The notes beneath the pieces are model-generated. The model was not told where the DNA came from. It searched no databases and saw only the letters and a program-made list of their open reading frames with translations. Positions 55,017-64,000 of a stretch of DNA of 64,000 nt are shown here, one piece after another (position 1 is the stretch's first letter; the number at the start of each line of letters is the position of its first letter). The position numbers and the translations under genes are program-made. The stretch lies in contig NC_008228.1 of the NCBI RefSeq assembly GCF_000014225.1, positions 248,001-312,000 on the forward strand, given 5' to 3'. Source of the stretch: Paraglaciecola sp. T6c (lineage in GTDB: Bacteria; Pseudomonadota; Gammaproteobacteria; Enterobacterales; Alteromonadaceae).

Positions 55017-56756
55017 GTGTTCACTTTACGGACGGTTCAATTATCTTTTTCTTGGTTGATCGCACTTCTCGTGCTTGTTGCCCCTCACGTTTTGGCGATG
55101 TCGGTTGATATTGAAGGAGCAGATGACAGTCGTTTAGAAGAGAATATTGAGACACATATTGGCATCATTGGTGCCCCAGTGGGGTGTGAGCTTACGCCAA
55201 ACTATCGCCAAACTGTTAAAGAAGCGGTAATTAAAGCGGCTCAAGCAATTGGCTATTATCAGCTTGAAACCTTAAGTATACGTTTATCAAAAGACCAAGA
55301 GTGCAGCGAGTTATACCTCTCAGTACGAGCTGGCACGCGTGTAAAAATTAGTCAGCGTCAAATAGAGCTAGTTGGATCTGAAAAGCCAGACACGGTATTG
55401 CAAGGCGTTATTGATAAAGCCCAGCTTAAAGAAGGTACGTTCTTAGAGCAAAGTCAGTATGAAAGCCTAAAAAGCAAGCTGTTGTCTATGGCACAAGTGC
55501 GCGGCTATTTTGATGCGAAATTTACCACCCAAGAAATTCGTATCGACTTCGATGCTTACTCGGCAAGTATTCACTTAGTCTTTGCTGCAGGTAAGCGGTA
55601 TGCCTTCGGTAAGCTGCTCATTCCAGAAGACGACAAAGCGCAAGTCCTTATCCAAGAAGTATCGACCTTTAAAGAAGGTGAGCCTTACCACGCAGATAAA
55701 CTAGCGGAATTTAACCAAAATTTAAAACTCACAGGCTATTTTCAACAAGTTGTGGCGCGTCCGCTCGTCAGTAAAGCACAAGGCGGTGAAGTACCCATTG
55801 AATTGATTGCCAGCGCCAAGCCCAGAGACACATTTAACATAGGCGGAGGTATTTCTACGGATACTGGCCCCAGCCTTCGATTTAAATGGCAGCGCCCTTG
55901 GGTTAACAGCAAGGGGCATAGTTTGTCAGCTGACGCATTTATCTCAAGCCCAGAGCAAAACATCAGTGTGAAGTACAAAGTGCCGCTTGAGGACCCACTG
56001 AATAATTATTTGAGTTATCAAGCGGGTCTTAAAGCCGAAAATGACAATGATACGCAAAGTGAAGTGATTACTCTGGCCATTCAGCGCCATTGGGGCGAGC
56101 CTGATAACGATTGGAAACGTATTGGATTCTTACGTTTAGAACAAGAAAAATTCACTCAGGGAACTGAAGATGAACAAACCACCACGTTATTGTTGCCCGG
56201 TGTCACTGTGAGCCGGCGAAGAACGCGCGGTGGGTTAGACCTCAATTGGGGGGATAAACAGCAATACACCCTAGAGGGCGCCACCCAAGAGGTGGTTTCT
56301 GATATCGATTTGGTGCGTATCAGTTTGCAATCTAAATGGTTGCGTTCCTATGGAAAACATCGCTTATTCGCTCGGGCAGAATTGGGGGCTATTGCGACCA
56401 ATGACTTCTCTCAAGTGCCATCGAGTTTGCGCTATTTCGCAGGGGGAGATCAAAGCGTACGAGGATTTGCCCTAAATACATTGTCGCCAGAAGAAGACGA
56501 TGAATTAACCGGCGGGCAATATTTGAGTGTGGCGAGTATCGAGTATTCCTACCCAGTGGCAACCGATTGGCGCTTAGCTGTTTTTACGGATGTGGGTAAT
56601 GCAAGTGATAAACCATTTAAAGATCTCGCCACCGGTGTTGGCTTAGGCGCTAGCTGGGTTTCACCTGTTGGACCAATACGTTTTTATTTTGCGCGAGGTA
56701 ACAGTGTGGAAGAAACCACATGGCGCTTTCATTTTTCCATGGGGCCTGCATTATGA
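55017..56756 (+). CDS. tamA: Translocation and assembly module outer-membrane subunit TamA
   Basis: TamA is the Omp85-family barrel of the translocation and assembly module for outer-membrane proteins. The protein has a signal peptide (MFTLRTVQLSFSWLIALLVL, cleavage near VLAMS), three POTRA domains (about residues 28-270) and a 16-strand barrel with the VRGF motif (QSVRGFAL) and the conserved YFAGGD. I chose GTG 55017 because AGAGG lies 5 bases upstream and a proper signal peptide begins there; the frame runs to 54933. It overlaps tamB by 4 bases (ATGA), so they are one operon. Confidence 0.94.
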   Translation: MFTLRTVQLSFSWLIALLVLVAPHVLAMSVDIEGADDSRLEENIETHIGIIGAPVGCELTPNYRQTVKEAVIKAAQAIGYYQLETLSIRLSKDQECSELYLSVRAGTRVKISQRQIELVGSEKPDTVLQGVIDKAQLKEGTFLEQSQYESLKSKLLSMAQVRGYFDAKFTTQEIRIDFDAYSASIHLVFAAGKRYAFGKLLIPEDDKAQVLIQEVSTFKEGEPYHADKLAEFNQNLKLTGYFQQVVARPLVSKAQGGEVPIELIASAKPRDTFNIGGGISTDTGPSLRFKWQRPWVNSKGHSLSADAFISSPEQNISVKYKVPLEDPLNNYLSYQAGLKAENDNDTQSEVITLAIQRHWGEPDNDWKRIGFLRLEQEKFTQGTEDEQTTTLLLPGVTVSRRRTRGGLDLNWGDKQQYTLEGATQEVVSDIDLVRISLQSKWLRSYGKHRLFARAELGAIATNDFSQVPSSLRYFAGGDQSVRGFALNTLSPEEDDELTGGQYLSVASIEYSYPVATDWRLAVFTDVGNASDKPFKDLATGVGLGASWVSPVGPIRFYFARGNSVEETTWRFHFSMGPAL

Positions 56757-59700
56757 GGCTATTGAAATATTTAGGCATATTCCTTTGCGTTTTGGTTTTG
56801 TTAATCGCTGTAATTGCATCGCCTTGGGGTACAAGAGGCGTGCTGTCCATCGCTGATAGCAGTGTAGACGGGTTGGACATCGATTACGATTCAGGCAGTT
56901 TGCTTTCTGAGCTGTCGCTCAAAAGGTTAGTATTCTCGACGCCAGATTTAAGCTTGCAGATCAAAAAACTAGCCGTCGATGTTAATTGGTCTTGCGTGGC
57001 TACGATGCAAGCATGCCTATCTGAGCTTAGGGCGCAAAGTATTGGCGTTAACGTCACCCCTAGCGAATCGTCTGAGCCCGAAAGTACTGAACCGTTAGGG
57101 CGTATCACGCTGCCATTGCCGGTATCCGTGGATCATTTAGACGTGCGTAACATTCGAATCGACGTGGTCAATACAGTAGGTGTAACAATACGGTCTGTAT
57201 CCAGTGAGCTCAGCATGTTCCGTACTTTGCACATCGACCACTTGGCAGTTAATGGTATTCGCGTTGAGTTACCTGAGGCCAGCCCTGAAGCGAAGTCCAC
57301 TGATAATCAACTGTTAGACTTGCAAACAATCGCCAATTGGCAATACACGCCGATAACGCTGCCGGCTATTGTGTTTCCAATTGTTATGCGCGGAAATAAT
57401 TTGGCGCTGGATGACCTAGTGGTTTCTCAAGGCAAAGCGTCGCTTATTGATATCACGAAGCTGCGAGCAACCATCAATATTACCCCTAAATTACTCACGG
57501 TGAAAAAGTTGCAGCTAAGCTCTAGCTTAGGGGAGGCAGACTTAACCGCTACCCTGGGTAAGCAATGGCAGCACCAAGCAACGTTGTTGTTCAATACTAC
57601 TACCAATAGCCCATATCCTATGAACGCTAAGCTGAATCTCAAGGGGAATTTGCAGCACAGCGAACTTAAGCTCAATACCACCGGCTTAGTTGACTTAACG
57701 GCCAGTGCTAGCGCTGATTTGCAGTCAAAGCAATTACCTCTTGCTCTTGAGGTCAATTGGCAGCCAGTCGAGTGGCCGATAAAGCAACCACAATTACTGA
57801 TTGAAGAAGGCCAGCTGACGCTGTCTGGAGATATTAACCAGTATAAATTGGCCTTAGATACCGCCCTCAAAGGCGCTTCAGTCCCCCAATCGACATTGAC
57901 CGTGCGCGCTGCGGGCAACAATCGCCAAGTGCAGCTTACTCGATTGGCCATCGATACCCTTGGGGGGCAAATACAGGCGTCAGGAAATGCCACCCTAGAT
58001 ACCTTAGCAAAATGGCAAAGTCAGCTTCAGTTTACTGATATTCAACCCCAACGCTTTTGGCCCAAACTGGACGCTAATATACAAGGCGAGCTTAGCCTTG
58101 ACGGGCAATATGATGGCCAAAACATACTGGCCCAGATGCGTGATCTTGTTGCATCTGGCAAATGGTTAGATTATCAGTTAAGTGCTTCTGGCGAAGCGAA
58201 CTTTGACTCACAAGAAGGGCTTGAAATCCCCGAATTGTTGGTTAAAACAGGTGACAATCAAATCACCCTTGTCGGTTCATTAGAGGCCTTTGAAGACGTA
58301 CAGGCGCAATTGACTGTCGACGCGCAAGACTTATCTCAGTTGTATCCCTCATTTGCTGGCAGGGCAAAGTTTGAAGCGCAAATAGATGGCACAATCTCTG
58401 CCCCTGAGGCCAACTTTAGTGGCTCTGCTGATAACATCGATATACCCGATATGCGTATCGCACAACTCGCGACCAAAGGGCAGGTTATTTGGGATGCTCA
58501 GAAACAAGCCAACATCGAATTGCAACTTAGCAATAGCGTTATTAGCCAGCAAAGAATAGCGAATTTAAATGTGGCTTTGAACGGTGATGCACAGGATCAC
58601 CAACTGAGTTTATCGCTTAATAGCAACATGGCTGACGTCGTGACTAAATTGCACGGAAGTCTGTTGGATAGCCATTGGGATGGCGCGCTAGATGTACTTA
58701 CCTTTGCCTCAGATGCAGGCCAATTTGGTTTAGAGGATGAGGGGCCTAGCATATCCGCTAATTGGGCGACTGATGAATATCGTGTCGCGCCACTCTGTTT
58801 ATCTGATAACGATGCTCGCGTGTGCATTCGCCTTGCTGAGTATGCAGCCACTGGTGCCCAGTTTGATCTGGCGATTGACGACTTACCCTTAGCTCCATTG
58901 CTAAGCGCTAACTTAGCGCAACTGCAAAAGATAGATACCGATGCCAAAGTAAACTTAGTGGCTAAAGGCGATTGGGACACAAAAAAACTGCCTATTATTG
59001 AAGCTAATATCAGTTTAACGCCCTCAACCTGGACGGTAGAGGGGGCGAGTACACCCCTTGAGTTAGATGTGCTTGACATGCGTGTTAACACCATAGTCGA
59101 TAAAGTGGACGCTAAAACCGCAGGTAAAAATGACCCACCTCAGCATGTAGTTACGCAGTTGACACTGCAAAGTAAGCAATTAGGCGAGGTGCACTCAAAT
59201 GTTGACTTGCAATTAAATGACCAAGACAAGCCGCTTTCTGGTCAGCTAACGTTAAGCAATATTACCCTAGGTGCTGCAGCCCAATTTGTACCGCAATTGA
59301 CTGAACTCGCTGGGCGTATCGATGGCCAAATAGAGCTCGGCGGAAACTTAACCGCGCCATTAATCAAAGGAGAGGTAACGTTAGTTGAAGGTGCCCTCGC
59401 GGGCTCAATGCTGCCATCGCGTATTCATCAGGTTGAGCAAGTTATTACGTTTACTGGGCAGGCGGCGACGCTGAGCGGGCCATTCCAACTGGGCAACGGA
59501 GAGGGCCAAATAGACGGTGAGTTCAGTTGGCAAGATACCCCTAGCGCGACAGTGAACGTTAAGGGAGATGAAATGGAAATCGACTATCAGAATATCGTCA
59601 GGGCTAAGTTATCGCCTGACATCAATGTGCAATTTGGGGAAGCAGGATTATCGGTTAAAGGAGAAGTCACTTTACCCTACGCCCGTATTAAGGTGAGGGA

Positions 59701-60532
59701 GTTGCCACCCAGTGCTTTATCACCTTCTAGTGATGTGGTGTTGGTGAATCATGAGCAAGTCGCTAAAGAAAACAGTTTACCGCTGGATTTATCTCTACAA
59801 ATTAACATTGACCCAGACAAAAATAATGACGTCAAAGTGGATGCATTCGGTTTGACCTCAGACTTAGAAGGCGCATTGTTATTAACGCAAGCTGGCGAAG
59901 TCCTTAATGCTAACGGTGAGCTGAATTTGGTCAATGGTCGCTACCAAGCTTATGGCCAAGATTTGGTGATACGAGAAGGAGAAATTCAATTTAGCGGCCC
60001 GATAGATAGCCCATATCTTGCGGTGGAGGCAATTCGAGATCCTAACAAAACCGCGGATGATGTGATTGCAGGCTTGCGAATTCAAGGCAGCGCGTCAGAG
60101 CCTCAAGTCAGCGTATTTTCAGATCCAAGTATGGAGCAGCCAGAGGCGCTTTCGTATCTGTTGCGCGGCACTGCAATCAATAGTACTGATGAATCCTCAA
60201 GCGACGGGGCACTGGCCAGCGCGTTAATCGGGTTTGGTTTAGGTAAAAGTGAAAACAAAGTGACTAATATCGGGCGCAAACTGGGCGTAGAAGATCTCGC
60301 TTTAAATACCAGTGGTACGGGAGACGAAACCAAGCTTTCGGTTTCTGGTTATATCGCGCCTGGTGTGCAAATTCGCTACGGTGTAGGGGTGTTTGACTCT
60401 GTTTCAGAAGTTGCTCTGCGTTACCAGCTATTGCCAAAACTGTATCTGGAAGCGGTGAGCAGTTTAAACAGCGAGCTGAACTTATATTATCAATTTACTC
60501 TTGATGACAAAGAAGAGTCAAAGCCCGAGTAA
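56753..60532 (+). CDS. tamB: Translocation and assembly module subunit TamB
   Basis: TamB, about 1259 residues, spans the periplasm from the inner membrane and works with TamA in outer-membrane protein assembly or lipid transport. A single N-terminal membrane anchor (MRLLKYLGIFLCVLVLLIAV) is followed by a very long beta-rich stalk (AsmA-like/TamB repeats) and the conserved C-terminal DUF490 domain including NGRYQAYGQDLVIREGEIQFSGPIDSP and the SEVALRYQLLPKLYLEAVS tail that engages TamA. The ATG at 56753 overlaps the tamA TGA. Normal length. Confidence 0.95.
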   Translation: MRLLKYLGIFLCVLVLLIAVIASPWGTRGVLSIADSSVDGLDIDYDSGSLLSELSLKRLVFSTPDLSLQIKKLAVDVNWSCVATMQACLSELRAQSIGVNVTPSESSEPESTEPLGRITLPLPVSVDHLDVRNIRIDVVNTVGVTIRSVSSELSMFRTLHIDHLAVNGIRVELPEASPEAKSTDNQLLDLQTIANWQYTPITLPAIVFPIVMRGNNLALDDLVVSQGKASLIDITKLRATINITPKLLTVKKLQLSSSLGEADLTATLGKQWQHQATLLFNTTTNSPYPMNAKLNLKGNLQHSELKLNTTGLVDLTASASADLQSKQLPLALEVNWQPVEWPIKQPQLLIEEGQLTLSGDINQYKLALDTALKGASVPQSTLTVRAAGNNRQVQLTRLAIDTLGGQIQASGNATLDTLAKWQSQLQFTDIQPQRFWPKLDANIQGELSLDGQYDGQNILAQMRDLVASGKWLDYQLSASGEANFDSQEGLEIPELLVKTGDNQITLVGSLEAFEDVQAQLTVDAQDLSQLYPSFAGRAKFEAQIDGTISAPEANFSGSADNIDIPDMRIAQLATKGQVIWDAQKQANIELQLSNSVISQQRIANLNVALNGDAQDHQLSLSLNSNMADVVTKLHGSLLDSHWDGALDVLTFASDAGQFGLEDEGPSISANWATDEYRVAPLCLSDNDARVCIRLAEYAATGAQFDLAIDDLPLAPLLSANLAQLQKIDTDAKVNLVAKGDWDTKKLPIIEANISLTPSTWTVEGASTPLELDVLDMRVNTIVDKVDAKTAGKNDPPQHVVTQLTLQSKQLGEVHSNVDLQLNDQDKPLSGQLTLSNITLGAAAQFVPQLTELAGRIDGQIELGGNLTAPLIKGEVTLVEGALAGSMLPSRIHQVEQVITFTGQAATLSGPFQLGNGEGQIDGEFSWQDTPSATVNVKGDEMEIDYQNIVRAKLSPDINVQFGEAGLSVKGEVTLPYARIKVRELPPSALSPSSDVVLVNHEQVAKENSLPLDLSLQINIDPDKNNDVKVDAFGLTSDLEGALLLTQAGEVLNANGELNLVNGRYQAYGQDLVIREGEIQFSGPIDSPYLAVEAIRDPNKTADDVIAGLRIQGSASEPQVSVFSDPSMEQPEALSYLLRGTAINSTDESSSDGALASALIGFGLGKSENKVTNIGRKLGVEDLALNTSGTGDETKLSVSGYIAPGVQIRYGVGVFDSVSEVALRYQLLPKLYLEAVSSLNSELNLYYQFTLDDKEESKPE

Positions 60533-60798
60533 CTTACAGAAAAACTAATTATGTTTCGAACGGGCTAGCATTTTTACCTCAGTAACTGTACTGGATTGGC
60601 GCGTAATTTATTCAATAACCTACCGATAACGGTCATTATGAGTCGTTCAAATCATCTGGGGCAGTCTCATGTCATAAAAATTGTGACTTTTTTCGATAGT
60701 GTTACGTCTACTGATGATAAGTGTGTCGTTATCTATTGTTTTTCATATTTTGTATTTTCATATCATCATTATCTAGCGCATTTTGGATAGGAATCACC

Positions 60799-62136
60799 AT
60801 GGCTGAATTATTACCCGAGTTGATTGAAGAAGTTGTATCGGCTCCAGAGCGCGGTGAACAAGATAATGTAGTGGCGCTTGTAGCGGCCCAAGACACCGAT
60901 GATGTGGCATTACTGTTAGAGTCTTTACCCCTAGAACAGCGCCTAAAAGTGTGGGAAGGAATACCCAAACGACGTCGACTCGATGTGCTGGTTGCCATGC
61001 GCGGGGATCCTCGCGAGACGTTAATTGCCGCCACTGATGTAAGTGAGTGGGAAGCCATTTTCTTTGAGGTGGACGCTGAGCAATTACTCGAATTGTCAGA
61101 TTCATTGCCCAATGCGTTGGTTGATAAAGCGCTGGATGCCATGGATAAGCAACAGCGCCAGTATTTCACTGACGCGAGCCAATTTAGTGACGATGAAATT
61201 GGCCACTGGCTTAGCCAAGACCCACTCGTGCTGCCTTTAAACGCCAAAGTACGCGATGCACTGCGTTTGATTCGCCGAGATGTACCAACCCATGCTGACA
61301 CCATCTTCTTGGTTAACCGTGCAGGTCAATTTTCAGAAGCCGTAAAGTTAACCAACGTCATGGGGCTACCCGAGCATGTGCCCTTGGTGGATTTATCAGA
61401 AGAGGTATTCGATACCATCAACGCGAGTGACGAGCTAACCACGGCATCCTTGATGGTTCAACGTTCCGGCTTTGCTTCATTGCCGGTTGTGGATGAACAA
61501 AACAAAGTGCTGGGTCGTTTAGACATTTCCACCGCGAGTGAGCTACTGAATGAATTTTATGAGCGCCAAATTATGGCGACGGCAGGTATGGATGAAGACG
61601 AAGATTTGTTCTCGTCGGTACCTAAGAGCGCAAAGAACCGAGCGGTTTGGTTAGGTATCAACCTACTGACGGCATTTTTAGCCTCAGGTTTTATCGGGAT
61701 GTTCGAGGCAACATTGCAACAGGTGGTGGCGCTAGCGGTTCTCATGCCCATTGTGGCGAGTATGGGGGGCATAGCAGGCAGCCAAACCCTGACTTTAATG
61801 ATACGCGGCCTTGCCTTAGGGCAAGTCACTGGCTCTAACGTGAAAGCCTTACTTAAGAAAGAGTTGAGTGTCGGGGGCTTAAACGGTGTGGTGTGGGCAT
61901 TGGTGATTGGCTGTATCGCGTATTTTTGGTTTTCAGACGCAATGCTCGGATTGGTGATTTGCTTAGCGATTTTATTAAATATCATTGCCGCCGCAGCGGC
62001 TGGAGTCGTGGTGCCTATGGTGTTAAACAAGTTCAACATCGACCCAGCGTTATCGGGATCAGTGATTCTAACGACGGTCACAGATATTGTAGGGTTTGTG
62101 GCATTTCTTGGTTTGGGGACGTTGTTCCTACTGTGA
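60799..62136 (+). CDS. mgtE: Magnesium transporter MgtE
   Basis: MgtE, about 445 residues, is a magnesium-gated channel. The N-terminal superhelical domain (DTDDVALLLESLPLEQRLKVWEGIP) is followed by two CBS domains (to about residue 250, with RSGFASLPVVDEQNKVLGRLD) and a five-helix membrane domain beginning NRAVWLGINLLTAFLASGFIG, with the GGIAGSQTLTLMIRGLALGQ pore signature. ATG at 60799 has TAGGAATC upstream, and no Mg-sensing leader is obvious in the 266 bases upstream. Inner membrane. Confidence 0.95.
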   Translation: MAELLPELIEEVVSAPERGEQDNVVALVAAQDTDDVALLLESLPLEQRLKVWEGIPKRRRLDVLVAMRGDPRETLIAATDVSEWEAIFFEVDAEQLLELSDSLPNALVDKALDAMDKQQRQYFTDASQFSDDEIGHWLSQDPLVLPLNAKVRDALRLIRRDVPTHADTIFLVNRAGQFSEAVKLTNVMGLPEHVPLVDLSEEVFDTINASDELTTASLMVQRSGFASLPVVDEQNKVLGRLDISTASELLNEFYERQIMATAGMDEDEDLFSSVPKSAKNRAVWLGINLLTAFLASGFIGMFEATLQQVVALAVLMPIVASMGGIAGSQTLTLMIRGLALGQVTGSNVKALLKKELSVGGLNGVVWALVIGCIAYFWFSDAMLGLVICLAILLNIIAAAAAGVVVPMVLNKFNIDPALSGSVILTTVTDIVGFVAFLGLGTLFLL

Positions 62137-62305
62137 TTCAAGTGAAAGCACAGCCTAGGACGGAGCAATTATACAATGTGTAATTTTTTCGTAGCCCACT
62201 GCAAAACCTACAAGGATAAGGGGAACGAAGAATAGTTGAGCACCACAGGGCAGGGCTTATGGACAAGTTCAGATGTTGGCACGTATGTCGCTTACTACAC
62301 CCAGC

Positions 62306-62330
62306 CGAAGGAGCATTAACTCCTTCGTTT
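62306..62330 (+). repeat. Stem-loop upstream of the DUF1328 gene
   Basis: CGAAGGAG and CTCCTTCG pair over 8 bp around CATTAA, followed by TTTAT. It could end transcription from mgtE or be a leader hairpin for the DUF1328 gene that starts 23 bases later. Confidence 0.55.
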
Positions 62331-62352
62331 ATCCGTTTTAAAGGAAGTGTGT

Positions 62353-62526
62353 ATGTTGACTTGGGCCCTAACATTTTTTGTGCTTGGCGTAATAGCGGCC
62401 GTTTTTGGTTTTGGTGGAGTGATTGGCGTCGCAGCCAGTATTGCAAAAGTGATTTTTTTATTGTGCGTCGCGTTTGTCGTGCTCTTCAGTGTGTTGGCAT
62501 TTAAACAACATAAGCGGCATAAGTAG
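62353..62526 (+). CDS. DUF1328 family small membrane protein (YtjA-like)
   Basis: A 57-residue membrane protein: MLTWALTFFVLGVIAAVFGF then GVIGVAASIAKVIFLLCVAF, ending in FKQHKRHK. The two helices, GFGG turn and basic tail match the DUF1328/YtjA family, small stress-linked inner-membrane proteins without defined biochemistry. AAGGA lies 9 bases before the ATG. Followed by the BON protein, also stress-related, which suggests a shared envelope-stress setting. Confidence 0.85.
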   Translation: MLTWALTFFVLGVIAAVFGFGGVIGVAASIAKVIFLLCVAFVVLFSVLAFKQHKRHK

Positions 62527-62709
62527 TCATTAACATGAGCGCCATTTTGGACTCTAATATTCGGCCTGTTTTGGCTTGCCAAGAGGAGCTGCTAGCGGCG
62601 CTAATGCTTGAAAATGCCTGTTTTTAATAAACAAATCAGAGTTTTACTCTTGGCATCATTATCGCATTAGCTATGTTTTGAAGGTCTAATGCAAATGTGT
62701 GAGGCAGCG

Positions 62710-63258
62710 ATGAAAAAGATATTACAAAGCATAACCCTGATTGCCATCTTCAGTACCGCCAGTGTTGGCGCCTCAGCCGGTAACTACTGGAAAGCCAGTG
62801 CGCTTGATGGTTGGATTGATGGTTACGTAGAAGCCACCTTGTTGCTAAATGGCAACTTGGATGCAACTGGCATTGATACGGACGTTGACAATGGCTCGGT
62901 GACCCTACGAGGTAAGGTGGAAACAGACTTAGATAAAGCCTTGGCGCAAGAATTAGTCATTGGCGTTGAGGGTGTGACTGGGGTAGAAAACATGCTTACG
63001 GTGTTCTCACCGGGAAAGAATGAAGACAGCGAAGTGCAGGCTAAGCTAACCGATAACAAAGTCGCTACTGTAGTCAAAACCCGTCTACTGGCGGCACCGG
63101 ATATCAGCAGCACCGAAATTGACGTAAATAGCACCAAAGGTGTGGTCGTGTTGCAAGGGCAGGTGAAAAATGACGCTGAAAAGCAACGAGCGGTTGATAT
63201 CGCTCAAGAGGCCATCGATGTAGAAAAAGTGGTGAGCAAGTTAAAAGTTAGCGAATAA
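62710..63258 (+). CDS. Secreted double-BON-domain protein (OsmY-like)
   Basis: A 182-residue periplasmic protein with a signal peptide (MKKILQSITLIAIFSTASVGASA) and two BON domains (about residues 43-105 and 115-180), each with the GVEGVTGVENML or AIDVEKVVSKLKV closing strand and a central Gly. OsmY-like proteins are induced by osmotic or stationary stress and bind lipid or membranes. The ATG at 62710 has GAGG 5 bases upstream; an earlier in-frame ATG at 62689 lacks a good signal peptide start. Usual E. coli OsmY is 201 residues. Confidence 0.88.
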   Translation: MKKILQSITLIAIFSTASVGASAGNYWKASALDGWIDGYVEATLLLNGNLDATGIDTDVDNGSVTLRGKVETDLDKALAQELVIGVEGVTGVENMLTVFSPGKNEDSEVQAKLTDNKVATVVKTRLLAAPDISSTEIDVNSTKGVVVLQGQVKNDAEKQRAVDIAQEAIDVEKVVSKLKVSE

Positions 63259-63325
63259 ATCATTGCACGCGCTGTAGCATCTGACGTGACAATGCTCAAA
63301 AATTATAAATGTAGTAAGAGGTATT

Positions 63326-63490
63326 ATGATGGATAAGCACAATAAGAATGCATACTTTAACTGGTTCGAAAAAGTAGACAAGCCTGAGTCCAATGAATCG
63401 GAGCTTGTTGAGCGTTTAGTTGAGGAAAATACTCTGCTAAAAAAAATACTCATGCAAAAACAGCAGGAGGGTATTGAAACTGCTGTTTGA
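63326..63490 (+). CDS. Small coiled-coil protein, unknown function
   Basis: A 54-residue ORF with a good ribosome site (AGAGG 4 bases upstream of ATG 63326, a second ATG at 63329). The start MMDKHNKNAYFNWFEKVDKP is polar and aromatic; the rest is acidic helical with Leu-rich heptads (LVERLVEENTLLKKILMQKQ) likely forming a coiled coil. No signal peptide or membrane segment. It lies 67 bases after the BON gene and 89 before the receiver-domain gene. Unknown function; may be a small regulator or adaptor. Confidence 0.55.
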   Translation: MMDKHNKNAYFNWFEKVDKPESNESELVERLVEENTLLKKILMQKQQEGIETAV

Positions 63491-63579
63491 TTATTGAACA
63501 ATGAAGCGTCTTTCATGTCGATTAGGTGCTGTGGCAATTTGCGAGTTAAGCACCTAGCTGACCAAAACCCAGAGCCGCA

Positions 63580-64000
63580 ATGCAAAATCCAGAGAGTGCA
63601 AATGTTCTAAAACAAACGTTGCTGGTGGTAGATAACCCCGGCGAAATGTTAAAAGCACTCACCCGCCAATTTTCAACATCATTCCATTTGCTCGTGTGTA
63701 ATGACAATGAAGAGGTACTCAAGTTAGCGCTAAATGCACCTATCGACTTAGTATTGATCAGAGTATCTCCCCGTGACAGCGACTGGCTTCTCATTTGTAC
63801 TCGTTTGAAACAGCACCCCCTAACCATAGATATTCCGCTTATCTTGTATGGTAAAGATACGCCCAAATCCTTGATTTTATCTGGACTAGAAGCGGGTGCA
63901 TTAGACTTCGTTGAGCTGCCAACCGATATTGCCATGCTCAACATCAAGATCCGAAATCATATGCAGGTATCGGCTAAGCTTCGTACGCTGGCGCTTATCT
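63580..64000 (+). CDS. Degenerate receiver-domain protein, 3' end outside window
   Basis: The first 140 residues of a protein that runs off the right edge. They adopt a response-regulator receiver pattern ([60 protein letters not shown]) but the phospho-acceptor position holds Arg (LIRVS) instead of Asp, and the conserved Lys before Pro is absent. It is therefore a pseudo-receiver. A helix after residue 125 may link to a GGDEF or other output domain downstream. The start ATG at 63580 has only a weak ribosome site. Confidence 0.7.

Noticed and set aside
57427-57993. 188-codon open frame antisense to tamB
   Set aside because: Shadow of the long tamB gene on the opposite strand; no motif and no ribosome-binding site.
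62259-62504. 81-codon open frame overlapping the DUF1328 gene
   Set aside because: Runs through a hairpin and the DUF1328 gene in another frame; the DUF1328 reading has a ribosome site and a recognisable family pattern.

Overview
The window is a continuous stretch of ordinary chromosome from a marine-type gammaproteobacterium. The gene content and order (complete gspC-N secretion operon next to hslR-hslO and ompR-envZ, divergent fbp/mpl, nudC-hemE, recQ beside a YigI-like thioesterase, tamA-tamB) fit the order Alteromonadales, most likely an Alteromonadaceae genome related to Paraglaciecola or Glaciecola. That placement is inference from protein character and synteny. I see no rRNA, tRNA, CRISPR array, transposase, integrase or phage module; genes are densely packed and most intergenic gaps carry recognisable terminators. 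Layout: 1-7201 is a mixed accessory-metabolism stretch (end of an unknown protein, a FAD/NAD(P)-binding protein, a Tat-exported dienelactone hydrolase, a TetR regulator divergent from a short-chain dehydrogenase with two perfect palindromic operators, a PPK2 polyphosphate kinase and a patatin-like phospholipase). 7445-13346 holds a class V aminotransferase, a YitT membrane protein, a VOC protein, purA, a DUF2065 protein and a sensor kinase, with its response regulator up to 14065. 14171-17473 has two tandem secreted spondin-domain proteins, a membrane-anchored beta-propeller-like protein and a small secreted protein. 17559-24310 has an M42-like peptidase, phosphoribulokinase, ompR-envZ, hslO-hslR and another dehydrogenase. 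24407-35849 is the type II secretion operon gspCDEFGHIJKLMN, tightly coupled, with a 27-codon open frame bridging gspK and gspL. 35943-48487 is housekeeping (fbp, mpl, S1/P1 nuclease, hemE, nudC, zur, a CheX-like protein, yjbQ, an OmpA-family porin, dnaB, recQ, thioesterase). 48594-52925 is a four-gene envelope signalling cassette on the minus strand: cupredoxin-like protein, EAL phosphodiesterase, DUF3034 outer-membrane-type protein and a truncated haemoglobin lipoprotein. 53220-64000 has two MscS channels, tamA-tamB, mgtE, a DUF1328 protein, a BON protein, a small coiled-coil protein and the start of a degenerate receiver-domain protein. The least conventional items are the copper/haem/c-di-GMP cassette at 48594-52925, an orphan plus-strand promoter and terminator pair between nudC and hemE that looks like a small RNA gene (40609-40695), a Fur-box-like site between nudC and zur, a CRP-like palindrome and an 8-bp tandem repeat upstream of ompR, and the micro-ORF between gspK and gspL. 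These are sequence-level observations; functions of the cassette as a unit are inference.
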